Part shown: piece after piece, positions 1 through 9,132 of the stretch
Numbering within the stretch: position 1 is the first letter of the stretch
How the letters are laid out: the number at the start of each line of letters is the position of its first letter
DNA from: Paenibacillus fonticola DSM 21315
Lineage (GTDB): Bacteria; Bacillota; Bacilli; Paenibacillales; Paenibacillaceae
NCBI RefSeq assembly: GCF_000381905.1
Contig: NZ_KB907264.1
Location: forward strand, 76,025-122,478
Direction of reading: 5' to 3'
DNA: 46,454 nucleotides
The notes under the pieces: model-generated
Databases searched by the model: none
What the model was told of the DNA's origin: nothing
Seen by the model: only the letters and a program-made list of their open reading frames with translations
Program-made: the position numbers and the translations under genes

Positions 1-143
1 GCTCCCGCCGCTGTACGCGGTTTCTGTATGGTTTTTCATATACAATTCCCGGCTCCCACCGCTGTTCGCGATTTCTGTATGGTTTTTCATATACAAATCC
101 CGTCTCCCACCGCTGTTCGCGATTTCTGTATGGTTTTCCTCGG
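1..143. repeat. 51-bp tandem repeat, about 2.8 copies
   Basis: Units begin at 1, 52 and 103. Each starts with a CTCCC(A/G)CCGCTGT block and contains TTTCTGTATGGTTTTTCATA. The first two units are full length and differ at only a few positions; the third stops after about 41 bp. The array is cut by the window edge, so its true length is unknown. No coding potential is seen. From 144 to 408 I see no further gene or clear signal. Confidence 0.85.
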
Positions 144-408
144 ATAAAAATACCTTAGGCAAATTTTTGTGGGCAAATTTTTACGCCCGGAAGAAAATTG
201 AAAGCAGCAAGCGATTTGCTAGTTATGCTCTTAGCGCGGTTTTTCGCGGTTTTAATGGCACAGACAGCGGCAAGCGGCTAGGCCCTAACATAGATAATGA
301 AATAAACCGATTTACATAATAATGGGATAGGAGGTATTTACCTTATCAGAAGGTTATGAAGAAACTACTCTGCCTATACAAGATTTGAGGAATTATCGGA
401 GGAAGCTT

Positions 409-1067
409 ATGCAAAATAAATGGCGTAAATATGGTGGGATAACCGTGATTTCACTTCTCATCACTTATATTATTTTTATGCAGTTTAATTATCAAAGGCT
501 GCTGAAACGATCGGAGCAGGAATCCCAAGCACGTCAAGAAATGGAGTGGCTGCTGAAGTCGAGGGAGAGGCAAGTACAGTTTTATTTTGATAAAGTGAAT
601 GAACTCATTGCCGCAAATCAAAAACTTGCAATGACTAATGGTTCACTGACCGTATAGAAACGCTGAAGCTGGATGATCAATTGGTGTGGCAAGCCTTGGA
701 CTCGAAGGAATATAAAGAAATCATGACAAAATATGAAGAGCACTATGGTATCCTGGACAAAATTTTCATTCCGGAAAATGAAACGCTCAACGGACTAAAA
801 TATAAGGTAGAGGAAAGTATCGCTGCAGGGGATGATCTGTTACCGCGTTATTACGGGATAACCAATGTACTGTTGTGGGTCGATACGAAAGAGTTTAAAG
901 CATTGAACAGCACATTCCGAGAACACTTTGGCGATGTCATACCGACAGAACAAATTGGCGGAACGATGGAGCAGTTGATAGAAATCGTCAATAAAAGCGT
1001 ACAGGAAGGAGAAAACCTCCTGCCCGAGTATTATGGATATGGGAGCAACCGGGATGCTTATTATTGA
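409..1067 (+). pseudogene. frameshifted copy of the one-helix membrane protein at 1128
   Basis: The ATG at 409 follows a GGAGGA ribosome site at 398-403. The first frame gives a membrane segment (about residues 10-25) and a charged, coiled-coil-like stretch, then stops at 655-657. The second half continues in the -1 frame from about 639 to the stop at 1067. The full-length paralog immediately downstream reads through without a break. Aligning the two places a one-base deletion just before the shared TGG codon near 639. Its C-terminal half carries the same two roughly 50-residue repeats ending in LLPRYYG and LLPEYYG. It could be an inactivated copy, two separate polypeptides, or a sequencing error; no slippery heptamer lies in the 639-654 overlap. 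Confidence 0.7.
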
Positions 1068-1127
1068 CACTATTGCTATGTTACTTTTGCTAAAGGCATA
1101 GATTAAGGGAGTTATTGTAGAAGGCTT

Positions 1128-1790
1128 ATGAAAAATAAATGGCGTACATATGGCGGAATAACCGGAATAACCGGAGTAACTGTAATTTTACTCTTAATTG
1201 CTTATATCATTTACATACAAATTGGCTATTTCAGATTGCTGGAGCATTCCCAGCGAGAGTCCAAACAACGTCAAGAGATGGATTTGCTTTTGAGGTCGAA
1301 GGAGAAGCAAGTGGAGTTTTATTTTAACAAAATGAATGAACTCATTTCCGTAAACCAAGAACTTGTCATGCAAATGAATTTATGGAATGGCGGGGAAATT
1401 ACAAGGCTGGATGATCAATTGATACGGGATGTTATAGAGACGAACGAATTTAAAGAGATTGTGGCAGAACATAGAAAATATTATGGTGTGATCGATATAT
1501 TTAGCATCCCGGAAAATGAAACTTTAGGCGGTCTAAAATATAAAGTACAGGAGAGCATTGCTGCGGGGTATGATTTATTACCTAGTTACTACGGGATCAC
1601 TAATGTATTGAGGTGTTTGCACACTAAAGAATTCAGCGAATTGAACAGCATATTTCAAGAACACTTTGGCGACGTGATTCCCACCGAAGAAATTTATGGA
1701 TCCATGGAAGAACTGAATGAAATCGTCAATAAAAGCGTACAGGAAGGAGAAAATCTCCTGCCTGAGTATTATGGATATGGAAGGAAGTAA
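1128..1790 (+). CDS. one-helix membrane protein with two internal C-terminal repeats
   Basis: This 220-aa protein is not a family I recognise. A short basic N-terminus (MKNKWR) precedes a hydrophobic segment at about residues 9-33, then a charged helical region rich in E/Q/R/K (about 37-80). The remainder is two related repeats of about 50 residues. Each begins with a T(N/K)EF motif and an H(Y/F)G motif, and they end in LLPSYYG and LLPEYYG. The topology suggests a small cytoplasmic N-terminus with the repeats outside the cell. It is the intact member of a tandem pair with the frameshifted copy at 409-1067, and the two are similar along their whole length, so the duplication looks fairly recent. 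An XRE regulator follows 102 bp downstream. Function unknown. Confidence 0.75.
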   Translation: MKNKWRTYGGITGITGVTVILLLIAYIIYIQIGYFRLLEHSQRESKQRQEMDLLLRSKEKQVEFYFNKMNELISVNQELVMQMNLWNGGEITRLDDQLIRDVIETNEFKEIVAEHRKYYGVIDIFSIPENETLGGLKYKVQESIAAGYDLLPSYYGITNVLRCLHTKEFSELNSIFQEHFGDVIPTEEIYGSMEELNEIVNKSVQEGENLLPEYYGYGRK

Positions 1791-1892
1791 GAATTAATAG
1801 GTAAAGTTGATGATATTTCATTCGAAAACCGTTTATCAGTATAGAAGACGAATGGATAACTGGCTAACGAGAAACGGAAGGAGTGACTGATC

Positions 1893-2174
1893 ATGAAAAG
1901 TTGGAGCGAAAAAAAGAAGGAACTAAAGTCCATTGATCCAATGCGGATGAATGAACTTGAATCGGTCGCACAACTAGTGAATGCCATTCACCAAAGACGA
2001 ATCGAGCTCGGATGGACACAACAGAAGCTGGCAGATAAAGTAGGGCTTTATCAGGAGTCCATTGCTCGTATTGAAAATGGCGGGTCTGTTCCTCGGCTGG
2101 ATACAGTGCTTAAATTAGCTTTTGCTTTGGGGATGAAGATCAGCCTGCACGGGATGGAAAGGCTGCAAGTATAG
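1893..2174 (+). CDS. XRE-family helix-turn-helix regulator (HigA-like)
   Basis: This 93-aa protein starts at an ATG behind GGAAGGAG. After a charged N-terminal helix, the region from about residue 30 to 84 is a Cro/C1-type helix-turn-helix. The segment RRIELGWTQQKLADKVGL is helices 1-2, and QESIARIENGGSVPRLDT holds the recognition helix and the following turn. Short single-domain proteins of this form include antitoxins such as HigA, but no toxin-like gene lies beside it: the neighbours are the membrane-protein duplication and a convergent AraC gene. A decayed relative of this gene is recognisable at 21171-21262. An intrinsic terminator follows at 2257. It is confidently a DNA-binding protein; its target is unknown. 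Confidence 0.85.
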   Translation: MKSWSEKKKELKSIDPMRMNELESVAQLVNAIHQRRIELGWTQQKLADKVGLYQESIARIENGGSVPRLDTVLKLAFALGMKISLHGMERLQV

Positions 2175-2256
2175 GTTGAGCATCAGCCATTCAAATCGGA
2201 TTTAGCAATATTAGCTAGTGGAATGCAGGCAAGTTAAAGTGAATAGTTAATGAATG

Positions 2257-2285
2257 AAGGGCTGGGGACAACCAAGCCCTTTTTG
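2257..2285 (+). terminator. intrinsic terminator after the XRE gene
   Basis: AAGGGCT (2257-2263) pairs perfectly with AGCCCTT (2275-2281) around an 11-nt loop and runs into a T tract. It lies between the XRE gene and the convergent AraC gene. Confidence 0.7.
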
Positions 2286-2330
2286 AATTACCTCATAGCG
2301 TACATATGCAAATTTGAAAATATGAAAATA

Positions 2331-3149
2331 TCATACCCGTTCCGAGCGGTATCGGCGGGGGGAGAGCCCTTTGTTTTTTTTGAACATTTTAGAGAATAGC
2401 AGCGGGTCGTCATATCCGACCGATCTTGCAATATCAGCGATAGATAACCATCTGTTGCGCATTAATCCGCAGGCTTTGTTCATACGAAACTGAATGAGAT
2501 ATTGCTGTATGCTGGAGTGGGTCCGCGACTTGAAGACCGCGCATAAATAACTGCGGTTCAAGCCGACGAAATCGGCTATCTGAGCAATGCTAATTTTACC
2601 GGCATAGTTAGTGTCAATAAATTGGATTACTTTTTGTATGTATAGATCGTGCTGGTTGTCTCGCGATGTTCTCGGAGCAGTTAAAGTGATCTCGGCCATA
2701 TGCGCAAACACTTTATATAACAGGGAGGACAGCTTGAATTCGCGGCCGTCAGGCAGCGCTGCGGAGGCTTCCATCTGCAGTACACACTCTTCAATAACTT
2801 CAGGGTTTATTCCATATAGAATTGGCGAATAACCCGATAGGCCGGTGCGGAGTAAGTAACCTTCGGCCTGAATGCCTTGAAAGCCTACCCAAGCATATTT
2901 CCATGGATCGCTGCCATCCGCTTGGTAATAAGTGACGATACCCGGTGGAATGAGAAAGGCTTGTCCTTGCTCAAGATGGTAAATATCGTTCCTCATTTCA
3001 AATGTGCCTTTGCCTCCCAGAATGAAATGAATCAAATAATAGTCTCGAATAGCTGGCCCAAAATGATGGCCGGGGGAACATTGCTCTATCCCGTATTGCG
3101 TAATATGCAGATCGGCAAAAGAGGGGTTGCTCGCAAAATATTCAATCAT
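2331..3149 (-). CDS. AraC-family transcriptional regulator with cupin sensor domain
   Basis: This is a 272-aa regulator from the ATG at 3149, which has GGAGG 10 nt upstream; a start 16 codons earlier lacks a comparable site. The N-terminal part (about residues 10-120) reads as an AraC-binding cupin fold (HFILGGKGTFEMRNDIYHL, then FLIPPG). The last 100 residues are two helix-turn-helix motifs: SIAQIADFVGLNRSYLCAVFK and SIADIARSVGYDDPLLFSKMFK, ending GLSPRRYR. This is the layout of MsmR/RafR-type regulators of sugar uptake. It is transcribed away from the kinase, regulator and transporter genes starting at 3566, so control of that uptake locus is a reasonable inference, not shown by sequence. 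Confidence 0.9.
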   Translation of the reverse strand: MIEYFASNPSFADLHITQYGIEQCSPGHHFGPAIRDYYLIHFILGGKGTFEMRNDIYHLEQGQAFLIPPGIVTYYQADGSDPWKYAWVGFQGIQAEGYLLRTGLSGYSPILYGINPEVIEECVLQMEASAALPDGREFKLSSLLYKVFAHMAEITLTAPRTSRDNQHDLYIQKVIQFIDTNYAGKISIAQIADFVGLNRSYLCAVFKSRTHSSIQQYLIQFRMNKACGLMRNRWLSIADIARSVGYDDPLLFSKMFKKNKGLSPRRYRSERV

Positions 3150-3476
3150 TGGTCTCAAGCCTCCACGGGAACGAAGTGGTATCAAGCACAATAACATATT
3201 AATAATGATTATATTAATAAATTCGCAGATGAATCAATCTTTATGACATATTTACATAGCCGTGTTCCATTTACTGGATGGGGCGGGTAATCTTAAGATG
3301 GGAAGATGAGGATGGATATAAATTATTTTTTCTATTATTCCGGGAAAGAGGGTGGGTTCATAGACAAAGTAAATCCTGCTTCCAACGAAGTCCGAGAGGT
3401 GCTGAAACTTTAGACGGGATGCTGTCCTGCATGATGTACCTTACAGCAGGATGCCTTATAACTTTATGATGCCCGG

Positions 3477-3503
3477 CAGCCTCTTTTTATTAAAAAGGGG
3501 CTG
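3477..3503 (+). other. 12-bp hairpin upstream of the histidine kinase gene
   Basis: Positions 3477-3488 and 3492-3503 form a 12-bp stem with one G-T pair and a 3-nt ATT loop, ending 62 bp before the kinase start. No T tract follows on the plus strand, so it is not a normal terminator. It may be a leader structure or a remnant. The rest of 3198-3565 shows no gene. Confidence 0.5.
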
Positions 3504-3565
3504 TACGTCAGAGGTTGGATGATTTCAGGCGTGTACGCATTTTAGACTAAGGAGAGTCCCTAATC

Positions 3566-5359
3566 ATGAAGCTAATCGAGATACTCAATGATATTAAGCT
3601 ACGAAATAAGCTGTCATTGATTTTCATTTCTGTTGCGGTTATTCCGATGCTGATCAGCGGCGTCATCCTTACGGTGCAGCTTCGCGAAATTTTAATTGCG
3701 GGCGCATTTCAGCAGGCTTCAAGCAACGTGGAGCGGGTAAGACAAAGAACCGAGGAAGTGGTCAAGGTTCCCCTGGACATCTCCTATCAGCTCTCCAATG
3801 ACTCGCGATTAAAGACCGTCGTTAGCCGGGAATATGGCAGCAATTACGATGTCGTCCATACGTATAAGCAATATACCGATCTCCGGAATTATGTCCATAT
3901 GTATAAGGAGATTCAGGGGATTCGCCTGTACACCCCCAATTCGACGATGCTGAATAACTGGGATTTTATGCAGCCGGATGAAGCTCTGCAGAACCTGCCT
4001 TGGTACAAGCAAGCGTTAAGCCAAAGGGGGCTTGCCGGGTGGAACTATATTGAGGATGAGCGGGATCAGCGGTCCTATCTAAGTCTGGTACGCAAAATTA
4101 ACCTCGAGGATGGGCCCTATGATAGCGTCCTTGTCATCAACGTAGATACGGTGCTCCTGGATTCGATATTAGCACAGGAAACTTTCGCCACCTGGATTGT
4201 GGATGACCAGAATAACATTGTAGCGGCAAACCGTCCGGATTTGTACGGGGAAAATCTGAACGAAGTGCATGGGGACAACCCGGATTTTTTAACGAAGCCA
4301 GAAGGAAGCTTTGACGTCATGCTGGCGGGGCATCCGTCCAAAGTCGTCATATCCAGCCTTAGTCTCCAGAACAGCTGGAACGGACTTCGAGTCATCTCCG
4401 TCTTCAGTGTTCCGGAAATTGTAAAGGAAGCGAATGGGGTGATCGGGCGTGCGGCCCTGGTCATTGCCGCCAGTTTCTTCGTTGCAATTCTGTTAGTGTA
4501 TAGCTCGGCCTCGCTTATTACCAGACGTCTGCTGCGTCTTAGCAAGCACATGTCTAAAGTGGGGAGCGGGTCGTGGAAGGCATTCCTGACCATCGACGGC
4601 AAGGATGAAATCGGGCAGCTGTCCAGACAATTTAATGGAATGGTCGAACGGTTGAATCAGCTTATGAACGAGGTCGAGGAGAGCAATTACCAGAAAAGCC
4701 TGCTGGAGCAGAAGCAAAACGATATTAAGTTCAAAATGCTGGCCAGTCAGATCAACCCTCATTTTTTATTTAATACCCTCGATTCGATCCGCATGGAGGC
4801 CCATGTCCGCGGGCAGGAGGACATCGCCGAGGCCGTATGGCAGCTGAGCAATATGATTCGGAGCAGTCTCGAAATTGGGAACAGAAAAATCCAGCTGCGA
4901 GAAGAGATGAATATCGTGCTCTGTTACCTTGAGCTGCAGAAATTCCGCCATGAGGAGCGGCTGCAGTACGAATTGAATATTGAACCGGATACGGAGCAAG
5001 TGGAGATATTGCCCCTCATTATTCAGCCCTTGGTGGAGAACTCCATTATTCATGGGCTTGAAAATAAAGAGGAAGGAGCCACCTTAGTCCAAGTTTATGT
5101 ATATCGTACACAGGAGGGCGTTCGAATTGAAGTGATCGATGATGGCGCGGGCATATCGCAGGACAAATTGCTTGAGATACATAGCCATTTGGAGTGCCTT
5201 GAGGAAGAGGCGCCGGATGGAAGAATTGGATTGCGCAATGTGCATGACCGGTTAATCCTCTCTTACGGCAAGCCCTACGGGCTTCAAATCGATAGCGGTG
5301 AAGGGAAAGGGACGAGGGTGTCATTTTTAATACCGAAGGAGGGTCATATTCATGTATAA
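3566..5359 (+). CDS. sensor histidine kinase, YesM type
   Basis: A 597-aa membrane kinase starting at ATG behind AAGGAGAG. Helix 1 spans about residues 16-38, an extracellular sensor domain about 39-290 (Cache-like), helix 2 about 294-314, then a HAMP linker to about 370. The kinase core is of the His_kinase type: SQINPHFLFNTLDSIR carries the phospho-accepting His399. The ATPase part has an N box (QPLVENSIIHG, Asn at about 491), a G1 box DDGAGI (525-530) and a G2 box GRIGLRNV (552-559). Members of this family sense extracellular ligands, often carbohydrates, and phosphorylate a YesN-type regulator. That regulator's gene follows with an 8-bp overlap, implying translational coupling. Confidence 0.93.
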   Translation: MKLIEILNDIKLRNKLSLIFISVAVIPMLISGVILTVQLREILIAGAFQQASSNVERVRQRTEEVVKVPLDISYQLSNDSRLKTVVSREYGSNYDVVHTYKQYTDLRNYVHMYKEIQGIRLYTPNSTMLNNWDFMQPDEALQNLPWYKQALSQRGLAGWNYIEDERDQRSYLSLVRKINLEDGPYDSVLVINVDTVLLDSILAQETFATWIVDDQNNIVAANRPDLYGENLNEVHGDNPDFLTKPEGSFDVMLAGHPSKVVISSLSLQNSWNGLRVISVFSVPEIVKEANGVIGRAALVIAASFFVAILLVYSSASLITRRLLRLSKHMSKVGSGSWKAFLTIDGKDEIGQLSRQFNGMVERLNQLMNEVEESNYQKSLLEQKQNDIKFKMLASQINPHFLFNTLDSIRMEAHVRGQEDIAEAVWQLSNMIRSSLEIGNRKIQLREEMNIVLCYLELQKFRHEERLQYELNIEPDTEQVEILPLIIQPLVENSIIHGLENKEEGATLVQVYVYRTQEGVRIEVIDDGAGISQDKLLEIHSHLECLEEEAPDGRIGLRNVHDRLILSYGKPYGLQIDSGEGKGTRVSFLIPKEGHIHV

Positions 5360-6926
5360 AGTGATGATCGTAGACGATGAGCCCAAGCTCCGCAACGGAC
5401 TGAGAACCTTGATTCCATGGGAATCGATAGGCTTTGAAGTCATTGGGACAGCGGCCAGTGGAAAAGAAGTGCTTCGTTCATTCGATACCCAGTTGCCTGA
5501 CTTACTCATTGTCGATATTCGCATTCCTGGCATGAGCGGCTTGCAGCTCATTCAAGAGATTCGCACGCTTGGCATTCCTATGCGTTACGTGATCGTTAGC
5601 GGCTATGCCGATTTTGAATATGCTCGGACAGCGCTGCAATTAGGAGCTGACGGCTATTTGCTGAAGCCGGTGAATAAGGACGAAATGACCTCATTGTTAG
5701 TAAATGTGCGAGAGAAAATGGTACAAGAGAGGCAGCAGCAAAGCTCCGGACGCAGTGACCATCGGTCGAAAGAATGGCTCATCTATTCGCTGTTATCAGG
5801 CAGCTCTAATTTGGATGAAAGTACGGTTCAGGATATGGCTATAGAATACGAGTTAAACTGGCCGGAATATGAAATGGTGCTTGTAGAATTTCGGGGAGAG
5901 GCCTCCAAGAGTGAAGCCGAAATCCATCGCTTCCGCGAGCAGCTTGCTGATGTATTTAACCGCCAGAAGCGCGGTGTTGTTCTCGATACTGCGGCTTACA
6001 TCGCCCTGCTTCTTAAAAATCCGCTGGAGAGAGAACAGGAGAAAGCGGAGCTCTATAAGGAATTACAGCAGCACCTATCAGGGGAACTACGCCCCTATAT
6101 AACGGTAGCCGCAGGCGGTAAAGTAAAGCAGTTGCTGGAGATTAGACAGTCCTACACCGCAGCCCAGAGTTTATTGGAGAAGAGCTTTTTCTATGGGGAA
6201 GGTGCCATTCTATGCCCTGATACTACAACAGCCAACCTATCCCATATGAAAATACCGGAGCGCTGCGATTTGCCCGATGTGCAGGAATGGGGCTTTCGGT
6301 TGTTTTACCTTATAGATGTCGGGGATGGCGGCAACCTGGAGCCTTTATTGAAAAATGCAGCCCAAATTTATATGAACAAGGGATGCAGCGAGCAAGAGGT
6401 AAAGAAGGCCTTCTTCCAAATGATCAATGAAGTGATGCGGAGAATTCCGGAGAAAACATGGAACGAAGCGAACCTGGCATCTAGCCCAGCCCAATTTTTA
6501 AGCAGTATTTATGGACATCGTACTTTGGCCCGGCTGATTGAAGATGTGCTTAGCGTACTGGAGAAATTGTCGATCGTATCCGGTTCCTCGGGTCAACATA
6601 GCGAAATTAAGAAGATGCTGGATTTTATAGACCGCCATTTTGCGGAGAACCTCAAGCTGGAAACCTTGGCCCGCATGTTTAATTACAGCAGTGCTTATTT
6701 AGGGCAAGTTTTCAAGAACAAGACGGGGGAGTACTTCAACACCTATTTAGATAAGGTCAGAATTCAGAAGGCGAAGGAATGGCTGGCCCAAGGAGACAAA
6801 GTATATGAAGCAGCTGAAAAGGCCGGTTTCTCGAGCGTAAATTATTTCTACAGCAAATTCAAAAAGTACGATGGCAAATCCCCCTCTGATTATCAGAAAA
6901 AGATGAAAACCGATGGAAGTGGTTGA
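5352..6926 (+). CDS. response regulator with AraC-type output, YesN type
   Basis: A 524-aa protein. Residues 1-120 are a receiver domain: acidic pair D8-D9, phospho-acceptor D55 in LLIVDIRIPG, conserved Ser at about 83 and Lys105 in LLKPV. A middle region of about 280 residues is typical of YesN-like regulators. The C-terminal 100 residues are an AraC helix-turn-helix pair (LETLARMFNYSSAYLGQVFK, then AAEKAGFSSVNYFYSKFKK). The start at 5352 lies inside the end of the kinase gene, with GAAGGAGGGTC as its ribosome site. It probably activates the permease and binding-protein genes beginning about 110 bp downstream once phosphorylated by the kinase. Confidence 0.93.
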   Translation: MYKVMIVDDEPKLRNGLRTLIPWESIGFEVIGTAASGKEVLRSFDTQLPDLLIVDIRIPGMSGLQLIQEIRTLGIPMRYVIVSGYADFEYARTALQLGADGYLLKPVNKDEMTSLLVNVREKMVQERQQQSSGRSDHRSKEWLIYSLLSGSSNLDESTVQDMAIEYELNWPEYEMVLVEFRGEASKSEAEIHRFREQLADVFNRQKRGVVLDTAAYIALLLKNPLEREQEKAELYKELQQHLSGELRPYITVAAGGKVKQLLEIRQSYTAAQSLLEKSFFYGEGAILCPDTTTANLSHMKIPERCDLPDVQEWGFRLFYLIDVGDGGNLEPLLKNAAQIYMNKGCSEQEVKKAFFQMINEVMRRIPEKTWNEANLASSPAQFLSSIYGHRTLARLIEDVLSVLEKLSIVSGSSGQHSEIKKMLDFIDRHFAENLKLETLARMFNYSSAYLGQVFKNKTGEYFNTYLDKVRIQKAKEWLAQGDKVYEAAEKAGFSSVNYFYSKFKKYDGKSPSDYQKKMKTDGSG

Positions 6927-7035
6927 AAATTTCAGAAAAAATCTAAGATTTATGGATGAATTTATGCGAAATCCCTAGTCTGTTTTGGCGCTCGCCTCCT
7001 GCGTTACTATGAAATGCAGGAAGGGGGAGAAAAGG

Positions 7036-7992
7036 ATGAAAGCGGTAACAACAAGTGAGCCTGATCTGGGATTAGCTAGAAAAGGGACAAAGTGGAAAAC
7101 ATTCAAAAGCCAAAAAGTGTTGTACATGATGTCCGTACCCTTCGTGCTATGGGTCCTGGTGTTCCAGTACTTGCCCTTGTGGGGCTGGACCATGGCTTTC
7201 CAAAATTACAAACCGGGAAAGAGCTTCCTCGAACAAAAATGGGTAGGATTCGAGCACTTTGTCGCTTTGTTTCAGGATGACCGATTCTATCTCGTGCTTC
7301 GAAATACGCTGGCTATGAGTGGCTTGGGGCTCGTCGCTGGATTTGTATTCCCCGTCACGTTTGCCTTGCTGCTGAATGAAGTTAGGATGCAGGTGGTGAA
7401 GCGTTTTGTACAGACGGTATCGTACTTGCCCCATTTTGTATCATGGGTCGTTGCTGCCGGAATTGTGAGTAAAATGCTGTCCACAGACGGAGGCGTAGTG
7501 AATGCCGTCTTAATGAGTCTTAACTTGATAGATCAGCCTATTCAATTTATGGCGAAGGGCCACATGTTCTGGGGAATTGTAACCGCGGCGGACGTCTGGA
7601 AGGAGACCGGCTGGAACGCCATTATTTACCTGGCCGCCATCGCGGGGATTGGACCGGAGTTATATGAGGCGGCGAGAGTGGATGGGGCTAGCCGATTGCG
7701 CCAGATGTGGCACATTACGCTGCCGGGCATTCGCCCGACGATTATCGTTCTATTAATTATGTCGATCGGTCATTTGATTGGCATTGGCTTTGAGAGACAG
7801 TTTCTGCTTGGCAACCATTTGGTCAGTGATTATTCTGAGGTCCTCGATTTATATTCTCTAAAATATGGGCTTGAAATGGGACGGTATTCTTTTGGTACGG
7901 CGATTAACATTTTTAATTCCGTCATTAGTCTCATGCTGCTGTTTATTGCGAACGGAACGTTCAAAAAAATAGCGAATGAAAGCATCATGTAA
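7036..7992 (+). CDS. ABC transporter permease, LplB/YtcP-type sugar importer
   Basis: A 318-aa protein starting at ATG 7036 behind GGGGGAGAAAAGG; a longer reading from 6985 would precede this site. It has about six membrane helices, and the N-terminal one contains the QYLPLWGW motif typical of LplB proteins. The cytoplasmic EAA loop that docks the ATPase is EAARVDGASRLRQMWHITLP, around residue 210. It forms the membrane channel of a CUT1-family oligosaccharide importer with the LplC-like protein 21 bp downstream and the binding lipoprotein at 9133. No ATPase gene is present in the window, which is normal for this family because an MsmX-type ATPase can serve many importers. Confidence 0.92.
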   Translation: MKAVTTSEPDLGLARKGTKWKTFKSQKVLYMMSVPFVLWVLVFQYLPLWGWTMAFQNYKPGKSFLEQKWVGFEHFVALFQDDRFYLVLRNTLAMSGLGLVAGFVFPVTFALLLNEVRMQVVKRFVQTVSYLPHFVSWVVAAGIVSKMLSTDGGVVNAVLMSLNLIDQPIQFMAKGHMFWGIVTAADVWKETGWNAIIYLAAIAGIGPELYEAARVDGASRLRQMWHITLPGIRPTIIVLLIMSIGHLIGIGFERQFLLGNHLVSDYSEVLDLYSLKYGLEMGRYSFGTAINIFNSVISLMLLFIANGTFKKIANESIM

Positions 7993-8013
7993 GGGAAGGG
8001 GGAGCTTGCCATA

Positions 8014-8898
8014 GTGTCCAGATCGATATTCGATAAACTATTTGACGTCGTTGTCTATGTTCTTATTACGCTCATTACGATTATTACACTGTATCCCTTC
8101 TTAAACGTGCTGGCGATTTCTTTTAACGATTCGGTAGATACCGTCAGGGGCGGCATTACGATCTATCCGCGAGAGTTCACCTTACAAAATTACAAGCTGA
8201 TTTTTAGCTACGACGGTCTCATTACCGGGTTTAAAATATCCGTTCTCCGTACAGTAGTCGGCACGATTGCGGGATTGATCAGCGGCTCGATGATTGCCTT
8301 TACCTTGGCCCGGACCGAGTTCCAGGGCAGAAAGTTCATCTCGACCTTTCTGGCGATTACGATGTACGTGTCAGGCGGGCTCATTCCAGGCTTCGTGCTG
8401 ATTCGTAATTTGGACTTGGTGAACACGTTTGCCGTCTATATTTTGCCGGGACTTGTAAGTGCTTTCAATATCTTTGTCATAAGGTCGTTTATCGACGGCA
8501 TTCCGTATGCCCTTCAGGAATCTGCGAAGCTGGATGGGGCGAATGACTTCACGATTTACTACAGAGTAATTCTTCCTTTATGCAAGCCGGCGCTGGCTAC
8601 CGTTGCACTGTTCCTTGCTGTTGGTCAGTGGAATTCCTGGTTTGATACTTATTTATTTAACGGCTCTAACAGTAAGCTGACTACTTTGCAATATGAGTTG
8701 ATGAAAGTGCTGCAGAGCACGACAGTGAATGCGAACAATGTGCGCGGGGACAACATGAACCAATTAATGGCCCAGATCTCTCCGGATTCCGTCAAGATGG
8801 CCATCACGATCGTAGCTACGGTTCCGATTCTCGTCGTATATCCATTTTTGCAGAAGTATTTTGTGAAAGGGATGACTCTCGGCGCAGTCAAAAGCTAG
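8014..8898 (+). CDS. ABC transporter permease, LplC-type sugar importer
   Basis: A 294-aa protein from a GTG start behind GGGGAG. It has six predicted helices; the first (about residues 14-35) is followed by AISFNDS, usual for LplC/YtcP proteins. The EAA loop is ESAKLDGANDFTIYYRVILP, around residue 172. The C-terminus ends GMTLGAVKS, matching the family's usual GxxxGAVKG end. It is the second half of the channel with the protein at 7036. The final AAAAGCTAG, including the stop codon, is the first unit of a tandem repeat that runs on into the intergenic space. Confidence 0.92.
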   Translation: MSRSIFDKLFDVVVYVLITLITIITLYPFLNVLAISFNDSVDTVRGGITIYPREFTLQNYKLIFSYDGLITGFKISVLRTVVGTIAGLISGSMIAFTLARTEFQGRKFISTFLAITMYVSGGLIPGFVLIRNLDLVNTFAVYILPGLVSAFNIFVIRSFIDGIPYALQESAKLDGANDFTIYYRVILPLCKPALATVALFLAVGQWNSWFDTYLFNGSNSKLTTLQYELMKVLQSTTVNANNVRGDNMNQLMAQISPDSVKMAITIVATVPILVVYPFLQKYFVKGMTLGAVKS

Positions 8899-9042
8899 CC
8901 CAAAGCTAGCCCAAAGCTAGTCCAAAGCTAGTCCAAAGCTAGTCCAAAGCTAGCCCGAAGCTCAAAAGCCCAAAAGCTCAAAAGCTCAAAAGCCCGAAAG
9001 CCCGAAAGCTAGCCAAAGTTAGCTAAGAGCCAAAAGCTAGAC
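8890..9042. repeat. 11-bp and 8-bp tandem repeats starting in the permease stop codon
   Basis: The last bases of the permease gene (AAAAGCTAG) are followed by five near-perfect 11-bp units (C/T)CCAAAGCTAG. Then come about six 8-bp units of the form C(T/C)C(A/G)AAAG, and degenerate copies to about 9042. Because 11 is not a multiple of 3, the repeated TAG falls in all three frames. It sits between permease and binding-protein genes, so it could affect mRNA stability or the expression ratio, but that is inference. Confidence 0.85.
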
Positions 9043-9132
9043 ATAGTTAGTGGAACCCGTTTTTCTGTGGGACCGGTATCGTCAGGTGTGAACCTGTTCA
9101 ATACGAAATTAACAAATAAGGGGTGTTATGAT

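Noticed and set aside
630..660. Programmed -1 frameshift in the first membrane-protein copy
   Set aside because: The frames overlap only at 639-654, which has no slippery heptamer; the paralog reads straight through.
4117..4602. 161-codon minus-strand frame inside the histidine kinase gene
   Set aside because: Shadow of a clear, motif-rich gene on the plus strand.
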